From contig NW_027506900.1 in assembly GCF_052324685.1 (NCBI RefSeq), positions 329,501-393,500 on the forward strand: a DNA stretch of 64,000 nucleotides. Reading direction: 5' to 3'. The stretch is from Brachyhypopomus gauderio (lineage: Eukaryota > Chordata > Actinopteri > Gymnotiformes > Hypopomidae). Shown piece after piece: positions 1 through 11,940 of the stretch. The position numbers and the translations under genes were made by a program. Within the stretch, counting starts at the first letter, position 1. Each line of letters begins with the position of its first letter. Under the pieces are notes generated by a model. That model did no database searches and was not told the DNA's origin. It worked only from the letters and a program-made list of their open reading frames with translations.

Positions 1-111
1 GAACTCAGTGCCCTTCACCCCTCCGGACAAAGCTGAGCTGTGCAATTCAGAGAGACAGAAGTGTCCTGACCAACATAAGAAATGTCACATGGATGTTGTG
101 CGAGGTTGTAC

Positions 112-3100
112 CCTGCTCCACGTGTTCAATCACACGCAGGGCCTTCCTGGCAGCCCAACCTCCCATGGACACGTGGTCCTCTGTGGCAGCGCTGGTCGAC
201 AGCGAGTCCACTGAGGAAGGGTGGCACAGCACCTTGTTTTCGGAAACTGTAAGGAAAGAAGGCCAGTTGGCTCACAGAGCTAACATAGCAACTTACTTCA
301 ACCTGACTTCTCAGTGCCTATGCCTTCCCTGGCAGCATATGATAACATGGTGTTGTGTGTTGTGTGTATTGTGTGTGTGCATTTGTCTTATGTGTGTGTG
401 TGTCTGTGTGTGTCTGTATGTGTGTGAGTGTGGATGACTGACCAAGGGCTGCAGCAGTGCAGTGTGCGATCATAAAACCAGAGTTTAGTCCTCCTTCATT
501 GACCAGGAAGGCTGGCAGTTCACTGAGTGACGGGTTACACAGACGCTCAATTCGTCTCTCACTGATGGATGCCAACTCGTGTACTCCTATACACAAGTAA
601 TCTAGTGCCTAGTTGAAAGGGGAGAGACAGACAGAACATGGCAGATGTGGAGAAGCTAGATAGAAAAACAAACACACAGTTATCTTACACATGGACACAA
701 AATAAATATGTACTCTAAACTGTAGTAACCTAGACTCTACTAACCTTTGCCGGGTACTCTCCATGGAAATTTCCACCTGAAATCGTTTCTCCCCTCTCTG
801 AAAACACCATCTGGTGTATTTGTTAGGGCTAAAACACACACATGGTTCAAAGCTAATGTAAGTGATCGTTTTTTAATTTCACCGAACCTAAACTCTCCTT
901 ACATCATGATAGTGACAATGGTAAGAAAAATGAGTGGGTTTTGCAGAAAAGCTTGAGTGTGACTGAATCGTGGGGTGGACTCCTTCAGTAAGTAAGCCTG
1001 GCAGAATTTAGCAATAACCTTAAAGCCCATTACAGCAGCTTTAAAGTGAGAGTGGAAGCGCTGTCCTGAGGCCTGGCTCTTGAAGCAAGGGCAGAATTAA
1101 AAAGAAGAGACAACTCTTTTCTGATTTGTTTCTAGAGTTTACGATAATACAGGTAGGATACAGGATTGTCTGTAGCACTGTTAATTTCTGTGTTTATGAT
1201 GTTTTTCACAAAAGCAATGGTATCATTGACGATCCCATGAACCTGTAAAATAAAATGTGGATTAGATTTGGGTAGAAGAGCACTAGACCATAAGAGATCT
1301 TCAGTGCTGATGGAGGGGCTGTTTATCAATGAGTCTGGTTTTACCTGTGGACAACAGCGCATGGTATATGCATCCTGGACCCTCTCACAGAACCTGTGGC
1401 TTTCTACGAATGCATACAGAAAACATGGTGATCCCAATATGGCCGCATGCAAATGCGTAGTAAGCACAAAGTAAGCTTGAATGAAGAGTGCTGTCACCGG
1501 CGATCTCTGAGGCATGATGGTCAGAGTCCAGCAGAGCACGGAAGCGCAAGGCCACTTTCTTCTGGCCTGGATGAGGACGCAGCTCATGAATGTCTGGGGG
1601 GGGTCGGGTGTTTGGAGATTGTGACAGGGAGTTAGAGAAACAAGTAGCGCTGAAACAAGTAGCTTCATAGTAACATGCTGAGATGACATTAGAAACAGAC
1701 GGATGCATTAAGGGAAAGATCTAGTCTTTAAATTAAACTGTCAGTCTGTTTTGGACCTCTCCTCGGGTGACGCTCAGTCCAAAAATGGTCGGTGACTGAA
1801 ATCAGTGAGATGGAGTTTCCTTTATGTGCCTAACAATGTCAATGGGGATGTGTTTGCTCAGCATGTATGTGGCAGCCAAGTGCCATAGCTAAGAACAGCC
1901 TATACAGTATATTATTGCCAAAGGTCAGAGGACCGGACAGGACCATTTTCAGGTTTGAAAACATTTTTGTCAAAAGCAAAAAAATCCTCAAATGACTCTA
2001 TAGTTGTATGGATGAGTAGGATGAAAGGGGAACATGTTTTTACCACTATCAAATGCTTTAGTGGTTCCCTTCAGCACCTCCAGGGTCAGCGCAGCGATGA
2101 TGTCGGCTTGTTGGGCGATGGACTCTGCTCTCTCCACGGCCTCTGCACCCAGTGATGTGATCATTTGTGTCCCATTGATCAGAGCTAGACCCTGCAGATG
2201 GACACACTTTTACTACCCTTCATCCACAAAACCATTTCAAAGAAGAGAGCGTCATTTGGCCAGTCACATTAACTTAGACATATCTACTTATTAACTGAAG
2301 TGCTATGGATAATGTTTGTCATTACAGTAATCCACAAACTATCAAATTATGATGGTTCAATACTCAACTATTACCAGCAATCATTATATGTTGCAGATGT
2401 TTTTATTTCAGACTGTATTTATTTGTCTTTTTTCAACATTGATCCCAGCCTGTTATGAAACCAAGCATTAGGTAGGTCAAGGACACGTCTTTTAGCTGAG
2501 GAAACTGCTTGTTAGTACAAAGACAGATAAAGATGGTTAAACCTTAACAGAGGTAATGGGGTTAATCAAAGTAGTACCTCTTTTGGTTTGAGTGTTATAG
2601 GCCTCAGGCCGTGGGCCTCCAATACCTGTGGACAATGCAAAGGATCAAAGGTGACACTTTAAAAGGCGGTTGATAGAAGCTAATAGATTTCACATCGATC
2701 CAGTTGCCTCAGTGAGTTTGGTAAACACAGGGAATGAATGAATGGAGTACTGCCGGCTTACGTATTTGGCGTCAGCCCAGCCGCTCTTAGGTGACCACAT
2801 CTTGCCTTCGCCCATCAGCCCCAGGGCCAGGTGAGAGAGAGGAGCCAAGTCCCCACTGGCTCCCACTGTTCCTTTCTCAGGAACAAAAGACAAACAGGAT
2901 GCTGGGAAAACAAGATGGAGGAATACGGTAAGAAACCCGGAGTGTCAGAAAGGGGGAAAATTATTTGACGAGGGATGAGTCCTTTTTGATTGGGAGCAGT
3001 CTCTCCAGCAGTGTCTTTTATCAGGTTTAATGATAATCAAAGCAGTTATGAATATTCATTTATCCTCTGAAAGAAACGTTGTGTCTCATAAATAATACCT

Positions 3101-5352
3101 AGACAAATTCAAAAGTGAAAAACACCATTGCCCAGACATCGGTCCCTGATAAAAGTGTTAATGTACCGTTGAAGGCCTTAACCATGCAGTGCAGAGTTTC
3201 CAAGGAGATGCCACTGTATCCTTTAGCCAGGACATTTATCCGGAGAGCCAGCAACATTCGGGTTTTCTCAGGGCTCAGTGGACTGCCCAACCCTACACAG
3301 ATACACAGACACACACAGACACACAGCGTACACACAATACACCATATATACAGCCAAGTGACACATACACAACAGCCACTCAGCAAAACATCACACACAA
3401 CACACCCGTCAAGGAAAAATAGAGGAGAGGTGAAGACTTCTTGCCAGTGCTGTGTGCTAATGGAGAAATGTATGAGAAGTTTAGTCAACAAATGAACTCT
3501 GACTAGAAAATGTTATAATCTCACCAGCTGAATGTGAGCGAATAAGGTTCTCCTGTAATTCCCTATAATGGAAAAAATATATCAGACAAACTGATGCAGG
3601 TTTCAAGAGTGCAGGTGTCCAGGGCTGATACAGAGGTGCATGGTGAACCTCAGGAAATCATGAACACCAGACAACAGACAAATCATATAAAAGCTTTATA
3701 AAGCGCAAAGCATGCACACTGGCCAAACCGCCAAAACCATGAGTGTACCTGAGCTTGCTGTTAGGGATGACAGTTCGCGCAAACTTCCCAAATCCTGTGG
3801 TGATCCCATACACAACTGCAAAACAACCACAGGCCACAGGGATTATGCACAAGCCACAGTTTAGTCATTACCTGAAAAAGGTGCATTTTCCCTGATAAAT
3901 AGAAATAAAGATCCTACCAGGTTAAATGGTTTGCTTTTTATAAGGCTCACTTGAGCCATAGTAGATAGCACTACAGGATCTGATCAGACAATGGTTGGAT
4001 GTGTTGCTGTATCTGTATTCTCAGCCGTGCGGTGTTCCACCTCCATACATGGAGCTCAGTGTTCACCCTTCAGGCCTTTGATCACATCATGCTTACCTTT
4101 CTTTTCTTTCACTATGGTGTCCAGAAGTTCCCGTGACTGCTCAACCTTCTTCTCAGCTTCAGGGGTCAACTAGAAGTAATAACCAGTTTTTTTTTAGCAA
4201 TACCTATCATTTCTGTTCAGGTCATATAAAAATTCTCCAGGTAGAAAGGATTCATTGTTACTGATTTCCATGTTGAAGTGCTGGTATAAATGGTTTTAAA
4301 TGCACAGTAATTTTGGAGCTATAGTGAACAATATTTATATAGCCTCAGATGTGCCAAATTCTTTTACCTTGATCTTGTAGAGGCCGCGTCCTAGCTTAAC
4401 TAGGTCAGTGGACGTTAGGCTGTTGCCATCTAGAGAAATGTACTGAACATGCGCTCAAGTCATCATTCAAGTGATACATATTTAGATATATTTATTAGCA
4501 TCCACGGTGCAAAGTACTGTTTTGTCCATATTGGAAAATATCTTAAAAGGAACCCTTTGCAAGGTTAAAAGAACATTCAAAATAAACTTTTAAATTATTA
4601 GCTATTTCAAAGAGATAATTTTCTTCACGTACTTCAAGTTGGTCCACTATTATCTCATTAAAGATTACAGTGATCTGGTCAGATATGTAAATCATTCTTA
4701 CCTCTTCTGGCTCTCTATAGGCTCTTATTCTGGTTAATGTTGTTAAGGTGGTATAGGTTAACTATTAATAAAGTGCTTGCAAACAACTTTACATCAGTTT
4801 ACCACAAACATGAATTTCCATTTGCCATATACTGTAACCAGCTCTAAATAAACACATTTTATTTACTGTGGAACGTAGAGATAATAATAATTGACTACAT
4901 GGTACATAGCAGCAATACACTAAGGGTACAAGTACGACAGTCCAGGTTGGCTGGGAATGAAGTCAGATGACATGGTGTCTCCTCCAATCTCTAGGAAAAC
5001 CAGAATGAAACACAACACTGAGCGTCTATCTTCAGACAGATCTGACTTATCATCAGAAGAACTCATAAGAAATATAAATGTGTTGCTAACTGCGTTTAAT
5101 ATTACCCAGTTCGACAAAATCATTGTCTTCCAAGACGTCGTGTATTACGTCATCAGCGTCGAGCAGTCCATGTCCCTGACACCTCCTGGACGTGAAGCAC
5201 ACGTCCTTCACCTGTTGGATTCCTCCGTTATCAGGTTTATTCTTGGCATAGCGTTTCAGAGCTTCTACTCCTAACCATCTTATGGTATTGGACGTGTCTT
5301 TGCAAGGAACCGTCAGCCACTCGTCCCTGACGTGCACAGTGAAGCGTGGCAT
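112..5352 (-). CDS. hal: Histidine ammonia-lyase (histidase), 5' 17 exons; 3' end off the left edge
   Basis: Histidase removes ammonia from L-histidine to give trans-urocanate, the first step of histidine breakdown, in the cytosol (known for the family). Exons read from splice sites: 5106-5352, 4930-4990, 4702-4723, 4368-4442, 4097-4169, 3749-3815, 3525-3562, 3167-3292, 2762-2901, 2578-2625, 2044-2191, 1498-1593, 1345-1403, 1162-1242, 745-810, 443-608, 112-246. They sum to 1648 nt, about 549 codons in one frame. The start is the ATG at 5350-5352 ([12 protein letters not shown]), matching the mammalian N-terminus. The exon at 2762-2901 carries [14 protein letters not shown], whose Ala-Ser-Gly cyclises into the MIO cofactor. 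[13 protein letters not shown] holds the active-site tyrosine region, and [13 protein letters not shown] is also conserved. The final roughly 100 residues of the family are missing because the window begins at base 1. The 22-nt exon 4702-4723 and its borders are the least certain. Very confident in identity. Confidence 0.96.
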
Positions 5353-5520
5353 GGTCCTGCCGTCGTCAGCCAGGTTTAATGTCCAACCTCGGCCTGGGGA
5401 GAGGTGATATGAGGGAGCACATGGAGCAGCGAGCGGCCAATGAAAGAGGGTCTGACGAACCCCTCCTCAGTACGCCGCTGAACCCATGATTACGCTTGAG
5501 CAAGCTATCTCTCATTTACA

Positions 5521-5608
<88 letters not shown>

Positions 5609-6822
5609 CACACTCACACACACACACACTCACACACACACACACAAGACTCAGGTGCTTCTCATTCAGCAAAAATGCATTGTAGAAAACTCTATTCACT
5701 TATTCATTCTATAAGATTCCCCATTGGCAAGCCTAAAATATAAGACGTAATAAAAGGCTAAAACGTAACACAATTAATAATTCATTTTGAGGTGATGAAA
5801 TGAAAAATAATTGCATGATAATTAGCATGCATTAAGATGCAGTCTGTATTTCCACACATTTAGACAGAAGCAGAGGCCTTAGACTGGAAACAGATACTAA
5901 CACAGTCCAACTTGTAATTTTAACTGTTTAGGTAAAACAAGAAGGCACCTGGGGAAGAATATCTCTCAATGATGACTTTCATGGGTTTACTGTGCAGCCA
6001 ATTTGAAAGTCCTGTATTTAAAAGGTCAGTTTTGGTACACTTATGTCATGCCTTTGTACTGGCCTTATATCACAGACTACAAAGGCACTGCCATGTAAGA
6101 AGTCATGCTGGCGTTTAAAAGCTCTTCTCTGCCTCTCCAACATGCACAAGCAGACTCCTTTTCTCTCTCTCTCACACATAGACACTGTCACACAGCTCTT
6201 CTTTTGCCCTGAACCTCAGAAGCTATACTTCACAACTTATACATTCATTCGCCCAGTCTTGAGGCTTGGCAAGGCTCCAGGTGAAAACCCCTGAAGGTAA
6301 ACCCCTCCGTCCTGCCCCCCCCCTCGCTGCAGAGTGTATGAGAGAGCCCTTGTGTGAAAGGGCCTGTAGTCATACCCCTCAAATGCAAACCACTCACCAC
6401 TGCAAAAACATTTCACACGTCTGGGACGTCCGTCATGTCTTGATGTTGACAAATTATTATTATTTTTTTGTCATTAGGGTATTAGGGTGCAACATAGATA
6501 AAGTAATCTTTAGGGCATTAGGAGTAGAATAGGATTTCACCACAGTATTAAGAACGCGTTTACCTTCATGCTATATATAACTCATGCAAGATGAAAATGG
6601 AAATAAAAAGTATTTTAAATGAAATGTTATTGTGCTATAAATACAAAATTACCTGATTAAGTAGAAACATGGACAAAATAAGCAGCATTCCATGGACTCA
6701 AATTCCAACAAATTCTCCCTGCTCCTCCCATTCTTCAGGTTCCTGGATTCCGCCTCCCTCCCACCGGTGAGCTAGCTCTACGTCAGAGGACAACTCCCTG
6801 CCATTCCTGTCTCGATCCCCTT
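5353..6822. other. Intergenic region between hal and ucma (head-to-head)
   Basis: No coding exon was recognised. This 1.5-kb stretch lies between the 5' ends of hal (minus) and ucma (plus), so it should contain both promoters. It holds a long CA microsatellite near hal. The last 100 bases before the ucma TATA box are GC-richer than the middle, which is AT-rich and featureless to the eye. Confidence 0.6.
5524..5645. repeat. (CA)n microsatellite with interruptions
   Basis: About 120 bp of CA dinucleotides with a few A and T interruptions lie just upstream of the hal start codon. Open frames across it are low-complexity Thr-His or Val-Cys strings and are not genes. Confidence 0.95.
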
Positions 6823-6828
6823 TATAAA
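6823..6828 (+). promoter_or_regulatory. TATA box of ucma
   Basis: TATAAA sits in a GC-containing setting 37-42 bp upstream of the ucma ATG at 6865. This places the likely transcription start near 6850-6857 and implies a very short 5' leader. Inferred from position; no transcript data. Confidence 0.6.
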
Positions 6829-6864
6829 GCCCGGCCTTGCCGAAGCGTACTCACAGCAGTAACA

Positions 6865-9800
6865 ATGTCGTGCATGAAGCCTATCTTGATCAGCTGCCTG
6901 GTTGTGCTGTTCGTCCTCACATGTGAGTATGACATACACGCTGCTGTCTGGGGGATGGAGAGTGTTTACTTTATTGTTTTACAACCTTCTTCCATACGCA
7001 ATACTTCTTTACTTCTGGAGTAAATGTTTTTGGTCCTAATAAGATGAACTATAATGATGTTCAGAAGAATGTGTCATGTAGATTTGATTTGCTTCATTAA
7101 GTCTTTCACATTGATTTATGGGTGGGAAACATTTGCTTGTTGGATACTTGTGAGGTTCTACATGATCTATTGCAGTGTTTCGTGAGGTGGACAGTGCAGC
7201 TCTGTCTGAAGAAATGAAAGCGGCACCAAAAGGTGACCAGAACACCTCCAACTTCACCCATCCTGAGATGATAACTGTAGTTTTATGCATCAGGGATCTC
7301 AGGGAGGAGAATAACTGAGGTTCTGAGATTCATGCAACGATGGAAGTTCTCTGTGGGTGGGAGAGGAAGAGTTTCAGTCCTTGAACCTTGACATATGTAA
7401 TATTTGTTTTTTAATTATCATGTGTATTACAGGTAGCGTAAAGGGGATCTTCATGCATGAGAAAGACGCCACCAACTTCTTCAGGCACCATGGCAGAAGT
7501 GCAGTGAAAGCACCAGAAGAGATCAATGGTGAGTTTGTTTATAAAGTTTCTGACAGGAGAAGTCAAGGGTTTGGAGTGGTGAGCATTTAATTCAGATGGT
7601 ATCATACAGGGTGTGAAAACCCAACTGTTGCTATAATGTAGATGTAGAACATGGAAGAGTTCTTGAGCTCTTGACTGGTGACTAGGTAATAGTGCTAGAG
7701 ACTATGTGCTTCTCTTACACGTCTACTGATTCACCAATTTCCTTGTTCCTTCATATTCTCTTCTCCATTTTCATGCAGCTGAGCAGAGTCTGAGGCTGGT
7801 AGCTGAAGAAAGAAAGCGAGAGTTCCATGAGGAGCATGGGAACGAGCTTGAGAGTTACGCTGAGGAAGACCACAATGGTATCACCGACTCTCTTGAAATG
7901 CAATCTGTCGGTCTACCGATCGATGTTCAGAAGAATGTGTCATGTAGATTTGATTGGTTCATTAAGTCTTTCACATTGATTTGTGGGTGGGAATCATTTG
8001 CTTGTTGGAAACATGTGTGGTTCTACATGATCTATTGCAGTGCCCCATGAGGCTGAGAGTGAAGCTCTGTCTGAAGAAATGAAAGCGGCACCAAAAGGTG
8101 ACCAGAACACCTCCAACTTCACCCATCCTGAGATGATAACTGTAGTTTTATGCACCAAGGATCTCAGGGAGGAGAATAACTGAGGTTCTGAGATTCACGC
8201 AACGATGGAAGTTCTCTGTGGGTGGGAGAGGAAGAGTTTCAGTCCTTGAACCTTGACATATGTAATATTTGGTTTTTAATTATCATGTGTATTACAGGTA
8301 GTGTAAAGGGGATCTTCATGCATGAGAAAGACGCCACCAACTTCTTCAGGCACCATAGCAGAAGGGCAGTGAAAGCACCAGAAGAGATCAATGGTGAGTT
8401 TGTTTATAAAGTTTCTGACAGGAGAAGTCAAGGGTTTGGAGTGGTGAGCATTTAATTCAGATGGTATCATACAGGGTGTGAAAACCCAGCTGTTGCTATA
8501 CTATTGGGGCAAAATATGGAACTGTTCCTGAGCTCTTGATTGGTGACTAGGTAATAGTGCTAGAGTCCATGCTTTGCTGTAGTCATACAATCTCAGGTTA
8601 CCACTTAAACACCTATAACTTGTTAACCTGCACCTGTCATATCAGAAAACTCACAGTACATACACTGATAACTCTTAGAATTCTTAGTTCTTTCATCTGA
8701 TAAATAGCAAATTGTGGCATTGAAATACACGTAGTTTTTTAATCTCATAACACAACAACTTTGATCAATTTGATGATAACTGATAATAACTAATTGTAAC
8801 CACAGAGTAAACACAGTTTTCCATGCTCACTCTTTCACTAGAAAGCTGTAGAAGTGTGATCACTGTTCACGATCAGACGCCCCAGTCTGAGAACATGCGC
8901 TCCTCTTACACGTCCACTGCTTCACCAATCTCCTTGTTCCCTCATATTCTCTTCTCCATTTTACTGCAGCTGAGCAGAGACTGGCACCTGAAGAAAGAAA
9001 ACGAGAGATCAGCGAGGAACAGAGGAACGAGTTTGAGAGTTACGCTGAAGAAAACCACAATGGTATCACCAACTCTCTTGAAATGCAATCTGTCTGTCTA
9101 CCGATCGATGTTCAGAAGAATGTGTCATGTAGATTTGATTGGTTCATTAAGTCTTTCACATTGATTTGTGGGTGGGAATCATTTGCTTGTTGGAAACATG
9201 TGGTTCTACATGATCTATTGCAGTGCCCCATGAGGCTGAGAGTGCAGCTCTGTCTGAAGAAATGAAAGCGGCACCAAAAGGTGACCAGAACACCTCCAAC
9301 TTCACCCATCCTGAGATGATAACTGTAGTTTTATGCACCAGGGATCTCAGGGAGGAGAATAACTGAGGTTCTGAGATTCACGCAACATTGGAAGTTCTCT
9401 GTGGGTGGGAGAGGAAGAGTTTCAGTCCTTGAACCTTGACTTATGTAATATTTGGTTTTTAATTATCATGTGTATTACAGGTAGTGTAAAGGGGATCTTC
9501 ATGCATGAGAAAGACGCCACCAACTTCTTCAGGCGCCGTAGCAGAAGGGCAGTGAAAGCACCAGAAGAGATCAATGGTGAGTTTGTTTATAAAGTTTCTG
9601 ACAGGAGAAGTCAAGGGTTTGGAAGGGTGAGCATTTAATTCAGATGGTATCATACAGGGTGTGAAAACCCAACTGTTGCTATAATGTAGAGGCAGAACAT
9701 GGAACAGTTCTTGAGCTCTTGACTGGTGACTAGGTAATAGTGCTAGAGACTATGACTTGCTGTAGTCATACAACCTCAGGTTACCACTTAAACACCTATA

Positions 9801-11940
9801 ACTTGTTAACCTGCATATGCACCTGTCATATCAGAAAACTCGCAATACATTCATTGATAACTGTTAGATTTTTTAGTTCTTTCATCTGACAAATAGCTAA
9901 TTGTGACATTGAAATACACATAGTTCTTTAATCTCATAACACAACTTTGATCAATGTGATGATAACTGACAATAACTAATTTTATCCAGAGTAAACACAG
10001 TTTTCCATGCTCACACTCCTTCACTAGACATCCGTAGAAGTGTGATCACTGTTCACGATCAGACGCCCCAGTCTGAGAACATGCGCTCCTCTTACACGTC
10101 CACTGCTTCACCAATCTCCTTGTTCCCTCATATTCTCTTCTCCATTTTACTGCAGCTGAGCAGAGACTGGCACCTGAAGAAAGAAAACGAGAGATCAGCG
10201 AGGAACAGAGGAACGAGTTTGAGAGTTACGCTGAAGAAAACCACAATGGTATCACCAACTCTCTTGAAACGCAATCTGTCTGTCTACCGATCGATGTTCA
10301 GAAGAATGTGTCATGTAGATTTGATTGGTTCATTAAGTCTTTCACATTGATTTGTGGGTGGGAATCATTTGGGAACCACACATTTGTGGTTCTACATGAT
10401 CTATTGCAGTGCCCCATGAGGCTGAGAGTGAAGCTCTGTCTGAAGAAATGAAAGCAGCACCAAAAGGTGACCAGAACATCTCCAACTTCACCCAACCTGA
10501 GATGATAACTGTAGTTTTATGCACCAAGGATCTCAGGGAGGAGAATAACTGAGGTTCTGAGATTCATGCAACAATGGAAGTGTTCTGTGGGTGGGAGAGG
10601 AAGAGTTTCAGTCATTGACGCATGTAATATATATGTATATGTGTATTACAGGTAGTGTGAAGGGGATCTTCATGCATGAGAAAGACGCCACCAACTTCTT
10701 CAAGCGCCATGGCAGAAGGGCAGTGAAAGCACCAGAAGAGACCAATGGTGAGTTTGTTTTTGTTGCTCTGGAGACTCAACTTGCCGTACCTGATGGCTGA
10801 TAAAGTAAACCCACCTGAGCTGCAGACAGAAGGCTTGGCTAATACTCCACTCCGGAAGAGCAGCCTTCACACTGCACCGTAGGATATGACGATTACAGTA
10901 AGATGGAAATGACTCAAATGGATCTATACAATCACACGTATTAAGAGGTTGGATGGGCTGTAAAACAGCACGCGGTGCATGAGCGGAGCAGGTGTTGCTC
11001 TGCTCTGCTGGGTCTGGAGGCAGTGGAGGAATGTGGTGGGTGCTAACCACAGTGGCTGGCAGGAGCCACAGGCAAACACGAGGAATGCAGCACTCAGATG
11101 TCAGCTAGTGTCAAAGGAGAAGCTACATATGCAGTTCATCCTTTGATTTAGCTTGTTTTGCCATAGATGCTCACATGATTCTGGTAGTTTCACCCTTCTT
11201 AAGTGGTCCACTACAAGTTCCTTAATGTTTATGTTAATGTGTATGTTAAATGTAAGGTCAAACATGAGGTGAATTGTCCATGCAACGTTATCCATGTGTA
11301 AACGGTTGCATCAGAGGCATGAAAAACACCCCCGTGCACAGATTTACAAGATTTTTTAAGTTTCTGACAGGAGAAGTCAAGGGTTTAGTGGTGAGCGCTT
11401 AAGTCAGAAGGTATCATACAGGGTGTATGATTTGCTGTAACCTATAAATTGTTAACTTGCATACACACCTGTCATATTGAGAAAATCAACAATACATTCA
11501 GTGATAACTCTTAGAATTCTTAGTTCTTTCATCTGATAAGTAGCAGTTTGTGGTATTGAAATACATGTAGTTCTTTAATCTTATCATTTTCATGCAGCTG
11601 AGCAGAGTCTGAGGTTGGCAGCTGAAGAAAGAAAGCGGGAGTTCCACGAGGAGCACGGGAACGAGCTTGAGAGTTACGCTGAGGAAGACCACAACGGTAT
11701 CACCGACTCTCTTGACAGTCTGTCCACCGATTGATATACTCGGTCTATGGATGGATCTGTAGATATGGATCTGTTCCACCAGCATCATGTTTATGCAAGC
11801 ACCCCCCCCCCCCTCTCCCCCCACCCATCGACTCTTTTTCAGAACTAGAAGAAAGTGGTCATGTGAAGTCGGAGCAGTGGAGGGAACTCCACTACAAGGG
11901 TGCCGAACAACATTATGAACACAACCGGGAGACCATTTAA
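6865..11940 (+). CDS. ucma: Unique cartilage matrix-associated protein / Gla-rich protein with four tandem exon 2-3-4 cassettes
   Basis: UCMA is a small secreted, gamma-carboxylated protein of cartilage matrix linked to mineralisation control (known). Exons: 6865-6922 (signal peptide, MSCMKPILISCLVVLFVLT); cassette 1 at 7176-7232, 7433-7528, 7779-7877; cassette 2 at 8041-8097, 8298-8393, 8970-9062; cassette 3 at 9224-9280, 9481-9576, 10156-10248; cassette 4 at 10410-10466, 10652-10747, 11598-11696; last exon 11843-11940 (EQWRELHYKGAEQHYEHN, stop TAA). All junctions are phase 1, so the exons sum to 1152 nt and encode 383 aa; human UCMA is about 138 aa from five exons. Each cassette carries the hallmark GIFMHEKDATNFF, a basic site, then a Glu-rich helix ending ESYAEE(D/N)HN. 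All acceptor and donor dinucleotides are intact. Identity is supported by the tail, the cassette motifs and linkage to camk1d. Whether all cassettes are spliced into one mRNA is inferred. A shorter isoform skipping whole cassettes would also stay in frame. Confidence 0.93.
7056..7921 (+). repeat. ucma cassette unit 1
   Basis: First copy of the tandem genomic unit holding exons 2, 3 and 4 plus introns. It begins in intron 1 at GATGTTCAGAAGAATG and ends where that string recurs at 7922. It is the shortest unit (866 bp), because its intron between exons 3 and 4 lacks about 300 bp present in units 2 and 3. Its basic site reads RHHGRS, with no arginine pair. Confidence 0.9.
7922..9106 (+). repeat. 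ucma cassette unit 2
   Basis: Second copy, 1185 bp. Its exon 4 belongs to the shorter 93-nt type (APEERKREISEEQRNEFESY), shared only with unit 3. Flanking intron sequence is nearly identical to unit 3. Confidence 0.92.
9107..10292 (+). repeat. ucma cassette unit 3
   Basis: Third copy, 1186 bp, one base longer than unit 2 and nearly identical by eye over exons and introns. This points to the most recent duplication or to homogenisation. It is the only unit with a canonical furin-type site, RSRR followed by Ala. Confidence 0.92.
10293..11733 (+). repeat. ucma cassette unit 4
   Basis: Fourth copy, about 1.44 kb. Its exon 4 is the 99-nt type of unit 1 (EERKREFHEEHGNELESY). The intron after exon 3 carries about 600 bp of unrelated sequence (10760-11356) and lacks another part seen in units 2 and 3. 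The right border is less clear because similarity to the other units fades after CTGTC.ACCGAT. Confidence 0.82.
10760..11356. other. Insertion in intron of ucma unit 4
   Basis: In units 1-3 the intron after exon 3 runs GTGAGTTTGTTTATAAAGTTTCTGAC. In unit 4 it breaks after GTGAGTTTGTTT and resumes about 600 bp later at AAGTTTCTGACAGG. The inserted sequence has no recognisable coding content, and I could not find convincing terminal repeats. It could be an old mobile element or filler DNA. Confidence 0.65.

Noticed and set aside
1132-1689. 185-residue minus-strand frame
   Set aside because: It runs through two hal exons and the introns between them. The hal splice model explains the conserved parts.
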